64,000 bases of DNA from Candidatus Aminicenantota bacterium (GTDB lineage: Bacteria; Acidobacteriota; Aminicenantia; Aminicenantales; Aminicenantaceae): assembly GCA_016927475.1 (NCBI GenBank), contig JAFGMO010000044.1:1-64000 (forward strand), given 5' to 3'. The notes beneath the pieces are model-generated. The model worked only from the letters and a program-made list of their open reading frames with translations. It made no database searches and had not been told where the DNA came from. The position numbers were made by a program, and so were the translations under genes. The stretch's first letter is position 1; every line of letters begins with the position of its first letter. Positions 44,043 to 53,799 of this stretch are shown here, piece by piece.

Positions 44043-46430
44043 TCATTTTTCCAGAAAAACCGTTCGCACTTGGGAATGAACCCAATGCTTCCTGCTTTTT
44101 ATTTTTACCCAAGTGGAAATCCTCCAGTACCATCTTCCGTGCCCTTCAACAAACAGAGCTTTCACTCCTTCCGGAAGAACACGGGCCGCATACGTCTTGA
44201 AATCAAACTTTGTTTCTTCGGTCCCCTCCTTTAGGAAAAAATAATCGGGCAGGTTTTCCTTATCCTTACCGAAACTCTCAGGATTCCGGGCCACTTTAAT
44301 CCAATACCTTTCGGCCCACTCTCCATCCTCCCAGGCATATGCCTTCCAGGCGAAAACAATTTCCTCATCCGGTTTTTTCACTTCGCCTTCCCCGGGACCG
44401 ACAAGATCGATCGCATCCAAATAATAAAGAAGCTGTGGTTTCAACGAGTAAGTATTTTCATTCCGCCCCGATTCAGAAGATGTTTGCAGGGCAAACTGGA
44501 TCTCATACACGGAAGGACCGTCATGCAACAGGGAAAGGTCGAAAGAAATTTCCCCAATTCTGCGGCTCAGCTGCCGGGGTTCCGCGGCTATCCGGCCCTT
44601 TTTTTTAATTCCCAATTCCAGAAGCCAATTTTTTGTAGGACGCAGGGTCTTTATAAAGGCCTCTTTCCTCTCATTCTGAAATGAAAACTTCAGCACCGCG
44701 TTTTCCCTGGTATAAACCGGATTTTCAAAATATCTCGACAGGAGCAAAGGTTTGTCCCGGCCGGCCGTCAATCTGAGGGCGTCTTTCGTATAATCCGGCA
44801 TACCGGGCTTTTCTTCAAAAGGAGGCTCTTCGCCTCCCAAAACGCTGAACGTTTGAAAATCCGACCATTGGGAGACATCCCCCTTGTTGTTGACAGCCCG
44901 GACACGGTAGCGGCCCGACGAAGTTTTCGCCGCTATGTCAGCCGGAACCTCAAGAGTTTGACTCTCCTCGACCTGTTTTTGGCGGCGGGTTTTGCCCAAT
45001 TCCCAAAAAACATCATAAGCAATGACCTTTTGGTCGGGATCGGGATCCATCGATTTTTCCCAGGCTAGCTTTTGCGGATCCGGGGCCTTGAGGTCAATTT
45101 TTGTTGTGAGAGGTTTCGGCGGACGGATCGGATCGTTGACATCGCTGTAAGCAAATTTTTGTTCCTCAGATTCCCAAGTTTTTTCACCGTACCTGTTGAG
45201 CCCTCTGACTTTCCACGAATACAGGCGGTTTTCCTCAAGGGGAATGGACGTCTGATCAATCCTTATCCGCAGGTCTGAGACAAAAGCATTTGTGGTCTCG
45301 GGAACAATATCCTGGTTAACCTTAAAAGACCCGGCCTGATCTCCTCCCTCCTCGTTAAAAACAAAAATCTCATAGCTTAGAGGAGGTTTTTGATCTATGG
45401 TTTCCCGAAGGAGCGGTTTTTTCCATTCGAGAAAACTCCGGTTGCCTTTGACGGCGACACCTTCAATATAAAGCTCTTCGACGGAGGCCGCTTTCCCACT
45501 TTCCCCTTGGCCGCTATTGTAAAAAGGGGAACCAGGGGAGCTTCCCTTTTCCATAAAGAAGAAATAATAAGCCAGCAGTCCTGCCGTGACAATAAAAAAC
45601 ACAACAGCCAGAGCCAAAGCGGCTTTCCTCCAAAAAGGCATTTCCCCCCCTCCCCTTCTTTTTTTTAGGTTCAGCTCTTGAGTGTCCTCCATCTCAGATT
45701 TTTGACTTTCCCGTGGCATGCGCAATAATTCTCCAAATTCATAGGCGATAACCGTTGAATTGTCCGTCGTTCCAAGGGACAAAGCCTTCTCCACACACGA
45801 GGTTACTCCCTCCTGGATATTGCTTCCGCCCAGGATTTCCCGGTGAATAGCTTCTTCATTCATAACGTCCGTAACACCGTCCGTGCATAGAAGCAGTGCA
45901 TCTCCCTTCCGAAGCCGTATCTCTTGGAGGTCAACAAAAAATCTTCGCCCTCCCAAACGGTTGGTTAGGCGCTTATGAACAGCATGGTCCCTCGTGATCT
46001 TCTTGATATTCTGTCCGTTGAGATGGTAGGCACTACAGTCTCCGGCATGGCCGATGATCACATTGCCGTCTTCATAAATCACTGCCACGGTCAGGGTGGA
46101 ACCGCGTTTCGTCATCTTGACATTTTTCCCTTCGAGTTCGCGAAGACAAGCGTCGGCCTTACGGAACGCCGCTTCGAGACCGGCTTTGACAAGGTCCCCG
46201 TGTTCTTTTCTTTCCGTAGATTCAGGAATTCCGGATAGGCAGTTGATCAGATCCTGGTTGAAGATATCCGACACAAAATTACTGGCTGATCCACCCTCTT
46301 GCAGCCCTCCCATCCCGTCGGCGACTCCAATAATACACTCAACAATGTTAACGGATGGAAGAGGAAAATAAAAAAAGCTGTCTTCATTCTGCTGTCGAAG
46401 ACCCTTGTCCGTATATTTGCCTATTTTCAC
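44043..46430 (-). CDS. Membrane-anchored PP2C-type Ser/Thr phosphatase with a large extracytoplasmic part
   Basis: 795 residues. The PP2C domain is at about 1-238: GLRQQNEDSFFYF, GVADGMGGLQEGG, GHAGDCSAYH, LCTDGVTDVM and GTTDNSTVIAY, so the metal-binding Asp residues are present. One helix follows (about 270-293, LALAVVFFIVTAGLLAYYFF), then about 500 residues with fibronectin type III-like pieces (YSWKVRGLNRYGEKTWESEE, YRVRAVNNKGDVSQWSDFQT) outside the membrane. It would remove phosphate from targets of the kinase encoded at 47348-49567. The gap to the FHA gene is 29 bp, so they form one operon. A phosphatase with this many external residues is uncommon. Confidence 0.85.
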   Translation of the reverse strand: MKIGKYTDKGLRQQNEDSFFYFPLPSVNIVECIIGVADGMGGLQEGGSASNFVSDIFNQDLINCLSGIPESTERKEHGDLVKAGLEAAFRKADACLRELEGKNVKMTKRGSTLTVAVIYEDGNVIIGHAGDCSAYHLNGQNIKKITRDHAVHKRLTNRLGGRRFFVDLQEIRLRKGDALLLCTDGVTDVMNEEAIHREILGGSNIQEGVTSCVEKALSLGTTDNSTVIAYEFGELLRMPRESQKSEMEDTQELNLKKRRGGGEMPFWRKAALALAVVFFIVTAGLLAYYFFFMEKGSSPGSPFYNSGQGESGKAASVEELYIEGVAVKGNRSFLEWKKPLLRETIDQKPPLSYEIFVFNEEGGDQAGSFKVNQDIVPETTNAFVSDLRIRIDQTSIPLEENRLYSWKVRGLNRYGEKTWESEEQKFAYSDVNDPIRPPKPLTTKIDLKAPDPQKLAWEKSMDPDPDQKVIAYDVFWELGKTRRQKQVEESQTLEVPADIAAKTSSGRYRVRAVNNKGDVSQWSDFQTFSVLGGEEPPFEEKPGMPDYTKDALRLTAGRDKPLLLSRYFENPVYTRENAVLKFSFQNERKEAFIKTLRPTKNWLLELGIKKKGRIAAEPRQLSRRIGEISFDLSLLHDGPSVYEIQFALQTSSESGRNENTYSLKPQLLYYLDAIDLVGPGEGEVKKPDEEIVFAWKAYAWEDGEWAERYWIKVARNPESFGKDKENLPDYFFLKEGTEETKFDFKTYAARVLPEGVKALFVEGHGRWYWRISTWVKIKSRKHWVHSQVRTVFLEK

Positions 46431-46459
46431 TTTAAGCGCTGTCCGGGATAAAGAGCCCG

Positions 46460-47332
46460 CTATTTCGGCAGGTTAAACTTTAAAAATGTCCCCGCAAATT
46501 GAACAACATCTTGATCCTTTAAAATATGGGATGATTTTTGTTTGCCGTCAACAAACATGGCCTTACCCAGGTTGATGATCTCGAGCATTCCATCAGACCT
46601 GACATTAATTTGGGCTTGCTTACGGCTTATCGAGCGGGGTGTTAAAACGATATCCAGAGAAGGATCCCTTCCGATGATCATCACATCTTTACCCATCTCG
46701 AATTTTTTACCGATATCGTCCCCATCAATAACTTCAATCATTCCAAAGTAGTCTGCGGTATGCATGGGCATATCCACCGTTGGTTCGAGGTCGGGCCTGG
46801 CGGGTGCTGCAGGCCTTGGTTGCGGAGCCACTGCCTGTGCGGGTGGAGCCGGTGCAGGTGGAGCCGGTGCCGAAGGTTGGACGGCCGGCTGCGCAGCCGC
46901 CTTGGTTTTGGGCCGGGCTACAATCAGGATGATAAGCAGGATCAGGAATGCCAAAAGGGTTCCGCCGGCGGCAATGATGACCCATGATACCTCAAAGCCT
47001 TGTTTCTGCAAAATATAAAACTGACCGGCCGCTTCATAAACATTCCCTTTAACCGTGAGCTGCTCACCGAATTTTGGAAGGTTTTCGGTTCGAATCGTCA
47101 CGGAGTCTCCCAGACGGTCTTTAAGAATAAACGTACCGGCTTTGGGATTGTCTCGATCGGGAAAGATCTCCCTGACCGTACCCCAAATTTTGACGCACTG
47201 ATGGACAAGATTCGCATTCACATCACGGGCCATGACTTCCCTGCAATCATCATCACAATATCCCGGCATGGAAAAAATTCCCAGCAGGAAAACAGCCGCG
47301 GTGAAAACATAAATCAGATTTTTCTTGGTCAT
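46460..47332 (-). CDS. Membrane protein with external OB-like domain and cytosolic FHA domain
   Basis: 290 residues. Signal peptide (MTKKNLIYVFTAAVFLLGIF), an external OB-fold-like domain (about 28-108: CVKIWGTVREIFPDRDNPKA), one helix (about 114-138), a Pro/Ala linker (about 143-185) and a C-terminal FHA domain (about 195-288: MIIGRDPSLDIVLTPRSISR then KQAQINV). The FHA Arg and Ser that grip phosphothreonine are present. It would bind Thr-phosphorylated proteins at the inner face of the membrane, between kinase and phosphatase genes. Gap to the kinase gene is 15 bp. Confidence 0.85.
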   Translation of the reverse strand: MTKKNLIYVFTAAVFLLGIFSMPGYCDDDCREVMARDVNANLVHQCVKIWGTVREIFPDRDNPKAGTFILKDRLGDSVTIRTENLPKFGEQLTVKGNVYEAAGQFYILQKQGFEVSWVIIAAGGTLLAFLILLIILIVARPKTKAAAQPAVQPSAPAPPAPAPPAQAVAPQPRPAAPARPDLEPTVDMPMHTADYFGMIEVIDGDDIGKKFEMGKDVMIIGRDPSLDIVLTPRSISRKQAQINVRSDGMLEIINLGKAMFVDGKQKSSHILKDQDVVQFAGTFLKFNLPK

Positions 47333-47347
47333 ATATCCTCCTTGCCG

Positions 47348-49567
47348 TCAGAAATATTTAAATTTAACGCTTCTCAAGTCGTGGATGACTTCAGAAACAC
47401 TCTTGTAGCGTTCTTGAGAAGAGATGTGAACCATCTTTTCGATGATTCCTTTTAATTCCGGGGGATCAAGATCAACCGGGATAGTGATTAGCTTTTTGTT
47501 CTGAATATAATCCCTCAATTCAATCTCTATCTGGGTGAAATTCCGGCCTTTTAAGGGAAGATGCCCCAGGACCATTTCATAAAGGACGATCCCCAGGGAA
47601 TAAATATCCGATCGCGCGTCCGCTTTTCCTTCGAACATCTGTTCCGGGGATATATACCGGGGAGATCCCATAACTCTGCCTTTGCTCTCGACGGCTGAAA
47701 TCCCGAAATCGATAAGCTTCGCCTCTTCAAGCTTGTTATCTCTAACTTTAAGCATAATATTTTCGGGTTTGATGTCCTTGTGTATAACCGGTGGATTCGA
47801 CTTGTGGGCATACTCCAGGGCCAGACTGGCACTCAGAATGATGTCGATGGCAAATTCAATATCGAGAATGGTGGAACGTTTTAAAAGTTCGCGAAGAGTC
47901 ATCCCCTTGAAGTATTCCATAACATAATAAGGAATTCCCCTGAATTCACCCACATCATGGATAGCGATAATGTTGGGATTGAGCAGATTCCGGCTCAGCT
48001 TGGCTTCGTCCATAAGCTGCTTTTTAGATTCGGGGCCATATCTCTCCATATTGGGTATTTTAAGAATATACTCCTGTTTTTTTCCTTTGGGCGTCACCAC
48101 GTAAAGTTTTGACATTTCCGTGCTGGACAGTTCATTCTTCAAAGAATAATGGGCAAACGTCCCCTCATAACCGGTTTGTTCTTTCAGGATCTGTGTCGGA
48201 GCCATTTCATCGGAATAAGACGGTGCATCTGAAACAGGGACGGCGGCAGCCGCTGTTCTTCGGCGTAAAAAAAGCACAAGAACGGAGGCCATGACCAACA
48301 GGGCGGCACCGATCAGAATGATCATAGGAAGGGAAATACCTCCCTTATCCTGTGGAGGTATCAAGGAGCGGTCTACCGCTCCCCCTCCGGTTCCCTCAGA
48401 AGAAGAAGATTCTTCCGTTCCTGCGGATTCCCCCGCCGGTGTTATTCTTGCGGCTTCAATCTTTGTCACATATCTGAATCCTTTGAAGAAGGGGATCGAT
48501 TCCTGAAAAACATCTTTATTGCCCACCTTTATCAAAACATCGTGATCTCCCTCTTCCATGATTCTCACAAAAGGCTGGTTGGCTTTTCGAGCGACGGGCA
48601 GACCGTTGTCAATGATGACAATATACTCCTGTCCGACTTCAACAATGTAGTTGATTTCGTCTCCAATATTTTTCAACCTGGTGGTAAAAGGGGCAACCGA
48701 TTCCGCTCCCTCAGCAACCGAAAGGTCAGTCAACGGTTCGGGAATTTCCTCCTCTGACTTTTCACCGCTTTCCCCAGGGACTTTCATTTCCTCAGTCTTT
48801 TCCTCTTTATCTCCTAATAGGGATTCAGAAGGGGGTTCCGGTTTTTTAACCGGTGTAACCGGGGGTTTATCCTCTTCGACGGCGGGTTTGGATGGTAATG
48901 GCTTTTCCTTTGAGACAGGTTCCGTTTTTTTGGCTTCCTCCCGGGAAGAGGCGGTTTGTTTTTTGCCTTCCTCCGAACCCTTTTTTTCAAGATAACCCAG
49001 GGATTTGAGTTTTTCCTGCGTTTCCGTTTTTTTCTTCGATGGCTGATCCATTACCTTCTTGGAAGGCTCAGGGACTTTCCGTATAGGAGTTGGGGGCGGC
49101 CCTTTTTTGATGACGGAAGGTTTGGTTTTGGGCTGCTCCCGAACCCCCCTCTTTTTTTGTGCTTCTTCCTGTTGAGTCTGCTCCCTTCTCAGATACTCAT
49201 CGGCCCGCTGAATTTTGTCATACATATCACGGTATTCCTTAGCTTTGAGGATGACACTCTGGCGGATCTCTTCATCAAAGTACCGGCGGGCATTTTTATA
49301 GTCTCCCAGAAAATAATAACACAACCCCAGCTTGTAATAAGGGTAATAAGAAATGGAATAAACTCCCGTTGTCCGTGCCCTGGATTCGGAATTCGGCCTT
49401 TCTCTTATTGCCTGGCCCAAATAATCGATGGCCTTGGCATATTCTCCCTTATCGATCTCGTTACAGGCTTTTTCGTAGGCTTCATACCATTTCATAGAAA
49501 AAAGCTGTTGGGACGGGAAAAGAATAAGAAAGAAAAAAAGGAGAAGGAATATGGTTTGCTTTTTCAT
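47348..49567 (-). CDS. Ser/Thr protein kinase with external N-terminal TPR and C-terminal kinase domain
   Basis: 739 residues. Signal peptide (MKKQTIFLLLFFFLILFPSQ), TPR-like helices (about 25-125), a charged Pro/Lys/Glu-rich stretch (about 130-270), a PEGA-like beta domain (about 290-390), one helix (about 408-432), then the kinase domain (about 475-735). Kinase marks are ATP Lys in EYILKIPN, catalytic D598 in VIHKDIKPENIML, LIDFGIS (DFG) and ISPEQMFEGKADARSDIYSL. The Gly-rich loop is degenerate: the place of GxGxxG reads LSSTEMS. Most bacterial kinases (PknB type) have the kinase first, so this is the reverse. It heads the operon with FHA and PP2C genes. Confidence 0.85.
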   Translation of the reverse strand: MKKQTIFLLLFFFLILFPSQQLFSMKWYEAYEKACNEIDKGEYAKAIDYLGQAIRERPNSESRARTTGVYSISYYPYYKLGLCYYFLGDYKNARRYFDEEIRQSVILKAKEYRDMYDKIQRADEYLRREQTQQEEAQKKRGVREQPKTKPSVIKKGPPPTPIRKVPEPSKKVMDQPSKKKTETQEKLKSLGYLEKKGSEEGKKQTASSREEAKKTEPVSKEKPLPSKPAVEEDKPPVTPVKKPEPPSESLLGDKEEKTEEMKVPGESGEKSEEEIPEPLTDLSVAEGAESVAPFTTRLKNIGDEINYIVEVGQEYIVIIDNGLPVARKANQPFVRIMEEGDHDVLIKVGNKDVFQESIPFFKGFRYVTKIEAARITPAGESAGTEESSSSEGTGGGAVDRSLIPPQDKGGISLPMIILIGAALLVMASVLVLFLRRRTAAAAVPVSDAPSYSDEMAPTQILKEQTGYEGTFAHYSLKNELSSTEMSKLYVVTPKGKKQEYILKIPNMERYGPESKKQLMDEAKLSRNLLNPNIIAIHDVGEFRGIPYYVMEYFKGMTLRELLKRSTILDIEFAIDIILSASLALEYAHKSNPPVIHKDIKPENIMLKVRDNKLEEAKLIDFGISAVESKGRVMGSPRYISPEQMFEGKADARSDIYSLGIVLYEMVLGHLPLKGRNFTQIEIELRDYIQNKKLITIPVDLDPPELKGIIEKMVHISSQERYKSVSEVIHDLRSVKFKYF

Positions 49568-49689
49568 AAAACAATCCTAAAAATTTTTCCCTTTAAAAAA
49601 ATTCCTCATACGTAAAATGACAAAAACAATATATTTATTCTTCGGTAAGTTGTCAAACCTATAATGGACCTATAATGGACATTTTCGGG

Positions 49690-49830
49690 TTAAATCAGAT
49701 TTTCGATCCGTATAAAATAATTATTACCTAGAAAATAACAACAGTCATCACCCGGTTCATCCGGGTGATCCAGAATTACAGGCAATAATTTTCATTGTTC
49801 GCGGGTGCGCATGCGCATGAAAAATTCATA
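49690..49830. repeat. Intergenic palindromic repeat cluster (family copy B)
   Basis: The 346-bp gap 49568-49913 has no gene. It holds ATTATTACCTAGAAAATAAC (about 49721-49740), the perfect hairpin ATCACCCGG-TTCAT-CCGGGTGAT (49747-49769), and GTGCGCATGCGCATGAAAAA (about 49805-49824). Read on the other strand these are the parts of copy A at 8683-8860. Near 49660 a short ACCTATAATGG direct repeat also occurs. Confidence 0.7.
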
Positions 49831-49913
49831 TATCTACGGTTTTCATATTTTAAATACTAAAGAAATATCAAACCTTATCCATCAAAATACGTAAGTAACT
49901 ATTGAGGAAAAGA

Positions 49914-51149
49914 ATGGCACGCGTAAATATCGACGAATCATTTACCATGGCCATGAGTTCTTTATGGTCAAATAAGCTCCGCACTTTTCTTACTCTTCTC
50001 GGTATCATCATCGGTGTCCTGACTATCATCGCCGTAGTATCCATCATCCAGGGCCTCAACAATTATGTTTATACAAAAATGTCTTTTTACGGGGCCAATG
50101 ATTTTTCCGTTTCCAAATTTTCTTTTGCCGGAAATTCCCTTGAAGAATACAGAGAACAGCTCAAAAGAAAAAATCTTACCCTTGAAGACATGTACGTCCT
50201 GCGCCGCCTCTGTTCGACATGCCGCCTTGTCGGGGCTTCAACAGAAACCAGCCGAACCGTTAAATTCGGGAGCAATTCCTTAAAAAATGTCGGCGTCGGG
50301 GGATACACCCACGTCGACCATCTCATCGGGAGCGTGCACGAGTTGGAAAGGGGCAGGCAAATTCTCCAGGACGACGTTGAACACTCCCGTTTTGTCTGCA
50401 TCATCGGCCAGGACGTCAGAAAAAATCTTTTTCCTTACCGGGATCCCCTGGGAAAATGGATAAAGGTCGGAGCACGCAATTTTCTCGTTATCGGAATCGG
50501 AAAAGAAAAAGGGAAACTTCTTGGATTCAGCCAGGATTCTTATGTCCGGATACCCATCACGACCTTCCAGAAGGTTTATGGGACACGGCGCAGCATCAAC
50601 ATCAACATTCATACGGCTTCGCAAGAAGAAATGGGAAAAGCCCAGGAGGAAGTGCGAACCATCCTCAGGTCAAGGCGGCACTTATCATTTGAGGAAAAAG
50701 ATGATTTTTCCTTTCGCACCTCAGAGACATTCATCCAAATCTACAAGAACGCAACATCCAGCATCTATTTCGCCATGATCGCCATCTCGGCCATTGCCCT
50801 CATCGTCGGTGGCATCGTCATCATGAACATCATGCTGGTCTCCGTAACGGAGCGGATTAAGGAGATCGGGATTCGCATGGCCGTCGGCGCCCGCAGGATG
50901 GACATCATGTTTCAATTCCTTGTCGAAGCGGCCGTCATATCCACAACGGGCGGCCTCATCGGTATTCTCATCGGATTCATCATCGCCAAAATCGTTACGG
51001 CCGCCACTTCCCTGCCATCCACCCTCGAACCCGCCTCCATCATCGTGGCCATTGCTGTTTCCATGTCCGTTGGGCTTTTTTTCGGTCTGTATCCCGCCAA
51101 CAAGGCGGCCCGGCTTAATCCTATCGATGCCTTGAGGTCGGAACAATGA
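49914..51149 (+). CDS. MacB/FtsX-type ABC permease (first of pair)
   Basis: 411 residues from ATG 49914, with GAGG upstream; TTG 49902 is part of that site. One N-terminal helix (FLTLLGIIIGVLTIIAVVSI), a periplasmic MacB core domain (about 60-270), and three C-terminal FtsX helices (IALIVGGIVIMNIMLVSVTE, then ERIKEIGIRMAVGARRMDIM). ATPases and MFP partners usually sit alongside; neither is here. LolD at 28.9 kb or a distant ATPase may serve it. It overlaps the next permease gene by 4 bp. Confidence 0.82.
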   Translation: MARVNIDESFTMAMSSLWSNKLRTFLTLLGIIIGVLTIIAVVSIIQGLNNYVYTKMSFYGANDFSVSKFSFAGNSLEEYREQLKRKNLTLEDMYVLRRLCSTCRLVGASTETSRTVKFGSNSLKNVGVGGYTHVDHLIGSVHELERGRQILQDDVEHSRFVCIIGQDVRKNLFPYRDPLGKWIKVGARNFLVIGIGKEKGKLLGFSQDSYVRIPITTFQKVYGTRRSININIHTASQEEMGKAQEEVRTILRSRRHLSFEEKDDFSFRTSETFIQIYKNATSSIYFAMIAISAIALIVGGIVIMNIMLVSVTERIKEIGIRMAVGARRMDIMFQFLVEAAVISTTGGLIGILIGFIIAKIVTAATSLPSTLEPASIIVAIAVSMSVGLFFGLYPANKAARLNPIDALRSEQ

Positions 51150-52390
51150 GATTAGGTATTTTCGGTGAAATCATCAACATGGCCTTCGACTCCATCAAAA
51201 CCCACAAAATGCGATCCTTTTTGACACTTCTGGGAATCGTCATCGGTGTTATGACCGTTATCGGCATGGTTTCCGTCATTCAGGGGATCAACCGCGCTTT
51301 CATGCGGGAGCTGGAATCGGTCGGATCGGATATCATTATCGTCTCGAAATTCGAACCCATCCAGGTGGGGAACCTATCCGAAGAAGAAAGGAAACGAAAA
51401 GACTTAACGTTTGAGGATGCCCGGGCCATCGAAGAAGAATGCCCCCTTATCGAAGCCGTGGCCGTCGACCTCGTCGCTGATTTCGAAGAAGCCATCCCCA
51501 TCAAATACCAGAGCATAAAAAGCAAGGATGCCGTCATCCTGGGTATGAACGAACAGTGGCCCAAGGTTTTGACCATTTACCTTCCTGAAAAAGGACGTTT
51601 TTTGACCGAATCCGATATCGCGCGAAGCGCCCGGGTGTGCGTTTTGGGTTCCAAGCTGGCGGAATCTCTTTTCCCCCATATCAATCCCCTTGAAAAAGAA
51701 ATTCGTATCGGACCCGAAAAATTCCTGGTGGTCGGGATTCTGAAAAAAAGGGGAAGCGTTTTCGGCCAGGATCAAGACAATTTTGTCGGCATTCCCATCA
51801 CCACATTGATGAAATATTTTCCTTACACCCTTGCCCGTATAGAGATCATCGCCGGTCCGAAAGGCGCGGGAACCGTGGAAGAAGCCAAAGAAGAGATGAT
51901 CAATGTTTTGAGGCGAAGACGAAAGGTACCATTCGGAAAACCCAACGATTTCGCCATCTACTCTCAGGACACCTTTATGGAAATCTACAACAACCTGACC
52001 GGTGCCGCCTATCTGGTTATGGTCGTCATCTCCTCTATCGGACTGCTCGTCGGCGGCATCGGCGTCATGAACATCATGCTGGTCTCGGTCAAGGAAAGAA
52101 CCCGGGAAATCGGCATCCGAAAGGCCCTGGGAGCACGTTCCTCAGACATCCTCAAGCAGTTTCTCGTGGAGGCAATTTTTCTTACGGGGACAGGGGGGAT
52201 CATCGGCATCATTATCGGTTATCTCATCGCCTTTCTCATTAAATCGGCGACTCCCCTGCCGGCGGCCGTTACGTCCTGGTCTGTTTTTCTCGGGCTGGGC
52301 GTTTCCATATCCGTAGGCCTATTCTTCGGTCTTTTTCCCGCGCAGAAAGCCGCCCGAATGGATCCCATCTACTCCCTCCGCTACGAATAA
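51146..52390 (+). CDS. MacB/FtsX-type ABC permease (second of pair)
   Basis: 414 residues, same plan as the first: SFLTLLGIVIGVMTVIGMVS near the start, MacB core, then GLLVGGIGVMNIMLVSVKER, TREIGIRKALGARSSDILKQ and C-terminal helices. The two are paralogues of about equal length, so they likely form a heterodimer. Start and stop overlap (ATGA). No ATPase gene follows; the next gene is a lipoprotein. Confidence 0.82.
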   Translation: MRLGIFGEIINMAFDSIKTHKMRSFLTLLGIVIGVMTVIGMVSVIQGINRAFMRELESVGSDIIIVSKFEPIQVGNLSEEERKRKDLTFEDARAIEEECPLIEAVAVDLVADFEEAIPIKYQSIKSKDAVILGMNEQWPKVLTIYLPEKGRFLTESDIARSARVCVLGSKLAESLFPHINPLEKEIRIGPEKFLVVGILKKRGSVFGQDQDNFVGIPITTLMKYFPYTLARIEIIAGPKGAGTVEEAKEEMINVLRRRRKVPFGKPNDFAIYSQDTFMEIYNNLTGAAYLVMVVISSIGLLVGGIGVMNIMLVSVKERTREIGIRKALGARSSDILKQFLVEAIFLTGTGGIIGIIIGYLIAFLIKSATPLPAAVTSWSVFLGLGVSISVGLFFGLFPAQKAARMDPIYSLRYE

Positions 52391-52516
52391 TCACTGAAAA
52401 TATTTTCAACTTATCTGTTTGCTCAATACCCCGATGCTTAATACCTGTTTTATCCCCTCATGCATTATGCTAGAATGATTATGTAATATGTTTTGCTTTT
52501 CAAGAGGGAGGACCTG

Positions 52517-53635
52517 ATGAACAAAAAATGGCGCCAAACCTTTTTTATTCTGATAACCGCTTGTTTCTTTATCCTGGGTTCCTGCAAAGGAAAAAAAGAG
52601 GCATCATGGGAAGGACAGATTGAAACGATCGACAATGTTATTGTTGTCAACAATCCCAAAACCCCTCTCCTTCCGGATCATGCCGTGGAACTGGAAGAAG
52701 AATTATCCCTCGGTGGTGCAAAAGGAAGCGGGCCGTTTCAGTTTTCAAACATGAGGCAGGTCGGAGTCGATGAACAAGATAGAATATTTATCCTTGATGA
52801 TAAGGAATCGCATATAAAACTATTTGACTCAGAGGGCGGCTATCTTTTCACCTTCGGCAAGCCGGGACAGGGACCGGGTGAATTAAACGGGCCAAGAAGA
52901 ATGTGTATTCGAAAAAACCAAGCGCTGGTTTCGGAATACGGCCGAAGGTTGTCTTATTTTTCCTTGAAGGGAGAATTTCTTCGCTCCATTTCTTTAAAGG
53001 AAGTCTGGGGATTAAGGGTGCGGTTCGATTCTCAAGGGAATATTTACGTGACTGAAGGAGTTCTCGATCCTTCCGATCCCCGCTATGTCCTCAAAAAGTT
53101 TACAGGCAACATGGAATTCGTCAGGGAATTGGCCCGCACACCAGCCCCGAAGCCGAATGAGGCATTTAATCCCTTCATGGCCGTTGATTATTGGCAAATT
53201 CGTACCGACGACTACCTCGTTTACGGCTATCCAAAAACCTACGAGCTTCAGGTTTTTGACCCCGAGGGAAATGTTATCAGGAAGATTACCAGGGAATACG
53301 ATCCGGTGGAGGTTACCGAAGAAGAAAAGCAGGAACAGCTAGAGGAACTGGGAGACATGCGGGATCAAATCGAGGTAAATTTTTCCAAGTTTCATTCCGC
53401 CTATTACTGGTTCGTTCTGGATGAAACAGGAAATATTTATGTCAGGACATGGAAAGCGGCGCCGGATGGGGCCGGGTTTATATACGATCTTTTCGACCAA
53501 GAAGGAAAATACAGAGCCCGATTCCCTTTAAGGGGAAGCCTTCAGGCGGCAAACAAGAACAAGCTCTACACCATCGAAGAGGATGACGAAGGTTATCAGA
53601 CAGCCAAGCGATACCGGCTTTTATTAAAACAATAG
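52517..53635 (+). CDS. 6-bladed beta-propeller lipoprotein (NHL-like)
   Basis: 372 residues from ATG 52517 with GGGAGG upstream; a longer frame from 52493 lacks a site. The lipobox FFILGSC shows a lipid anchor. NHL/6-bladed propeller marks follow: FQFSNMRQVGVDEQDRIFIL, SHIKLFDSEGGYLFTFGKPG, QGPGELNGPRRMCI, QGNIYVTEGV, YELQVFDPEGNVIRKI. Families with GKPGQGPGEL are numerous in Aminicenantota and Bacteroidota and have no agreed role. 127 bp after the permease pair. Confidence 0.78.
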   Translation: MNKKWRQTFFILITACFFILGSCKGKKEASWEGQIETIDNVIVVNNPKTPLLPDHAVELEEELSLGGAKGSGPFQFSNMRQVGVDEQDRIFILDDKESHIKLFDSEGGYLFTFGKPGQGPGELNGPRRMCIRKNQALVSEYGRRLSYFSLKGEFLRSISLKEVWGLRVRFDSQGNIYVTEGVLDPSDPRYVLKKFTGNMEFVRELARTPAPKPNEAFNPFMAVDYWQIRTDDYLVYGYPKTYELQVFDPEGNVIRKITREYDPVEVTEEEKQEQLEELGDMRDQIEVNFSKFHSAYYWFVLDETGNIYVRTWKAAPDGAGFIYDLFDQEGKYRARFPLRGSLQAANKNKLYTIEEDDEGYQTAKRYRLLLKQ

Positions 53636-53799
53636 CGGTACGAAAAAAGACGGAACGATAAGGCTAAAATTGAAAATCCAGAAAGGGCCAACGTTTATAT
53701 GGGCTATCTCACCTTTCCTAACGTCATGGTTTAGCACGGCTTGAGTTCTTCGCCTTTGGTCCCCAGTTCCAAAACCATTTCAATGGAATTAAAAAAAAA

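Noticed and set aside
46760..46930. Repetitive GCCGGTGCAGGTGGAGCCG text as a DNA repeat or CRISPR
   Set aside because: It codes for the Pro/Ala linker of the FHA protein; there are no spacers or regular units.
42551..49567. Kinase/FHA/PP2C group as part of a type VI secretion system
   Set aside because: No tss genes are near, and the proteins have membrane-external domains unlike PpkA/Fha/PppA. The parallel is only in logic.
53640..53760. Reverse-strand codons reading EMVLELGTKGEELKPC as a gene end
   Set aside because: The short stretch has no start, no family match that I know, and lies past a terminator; it may be a relic but cannot be supported.
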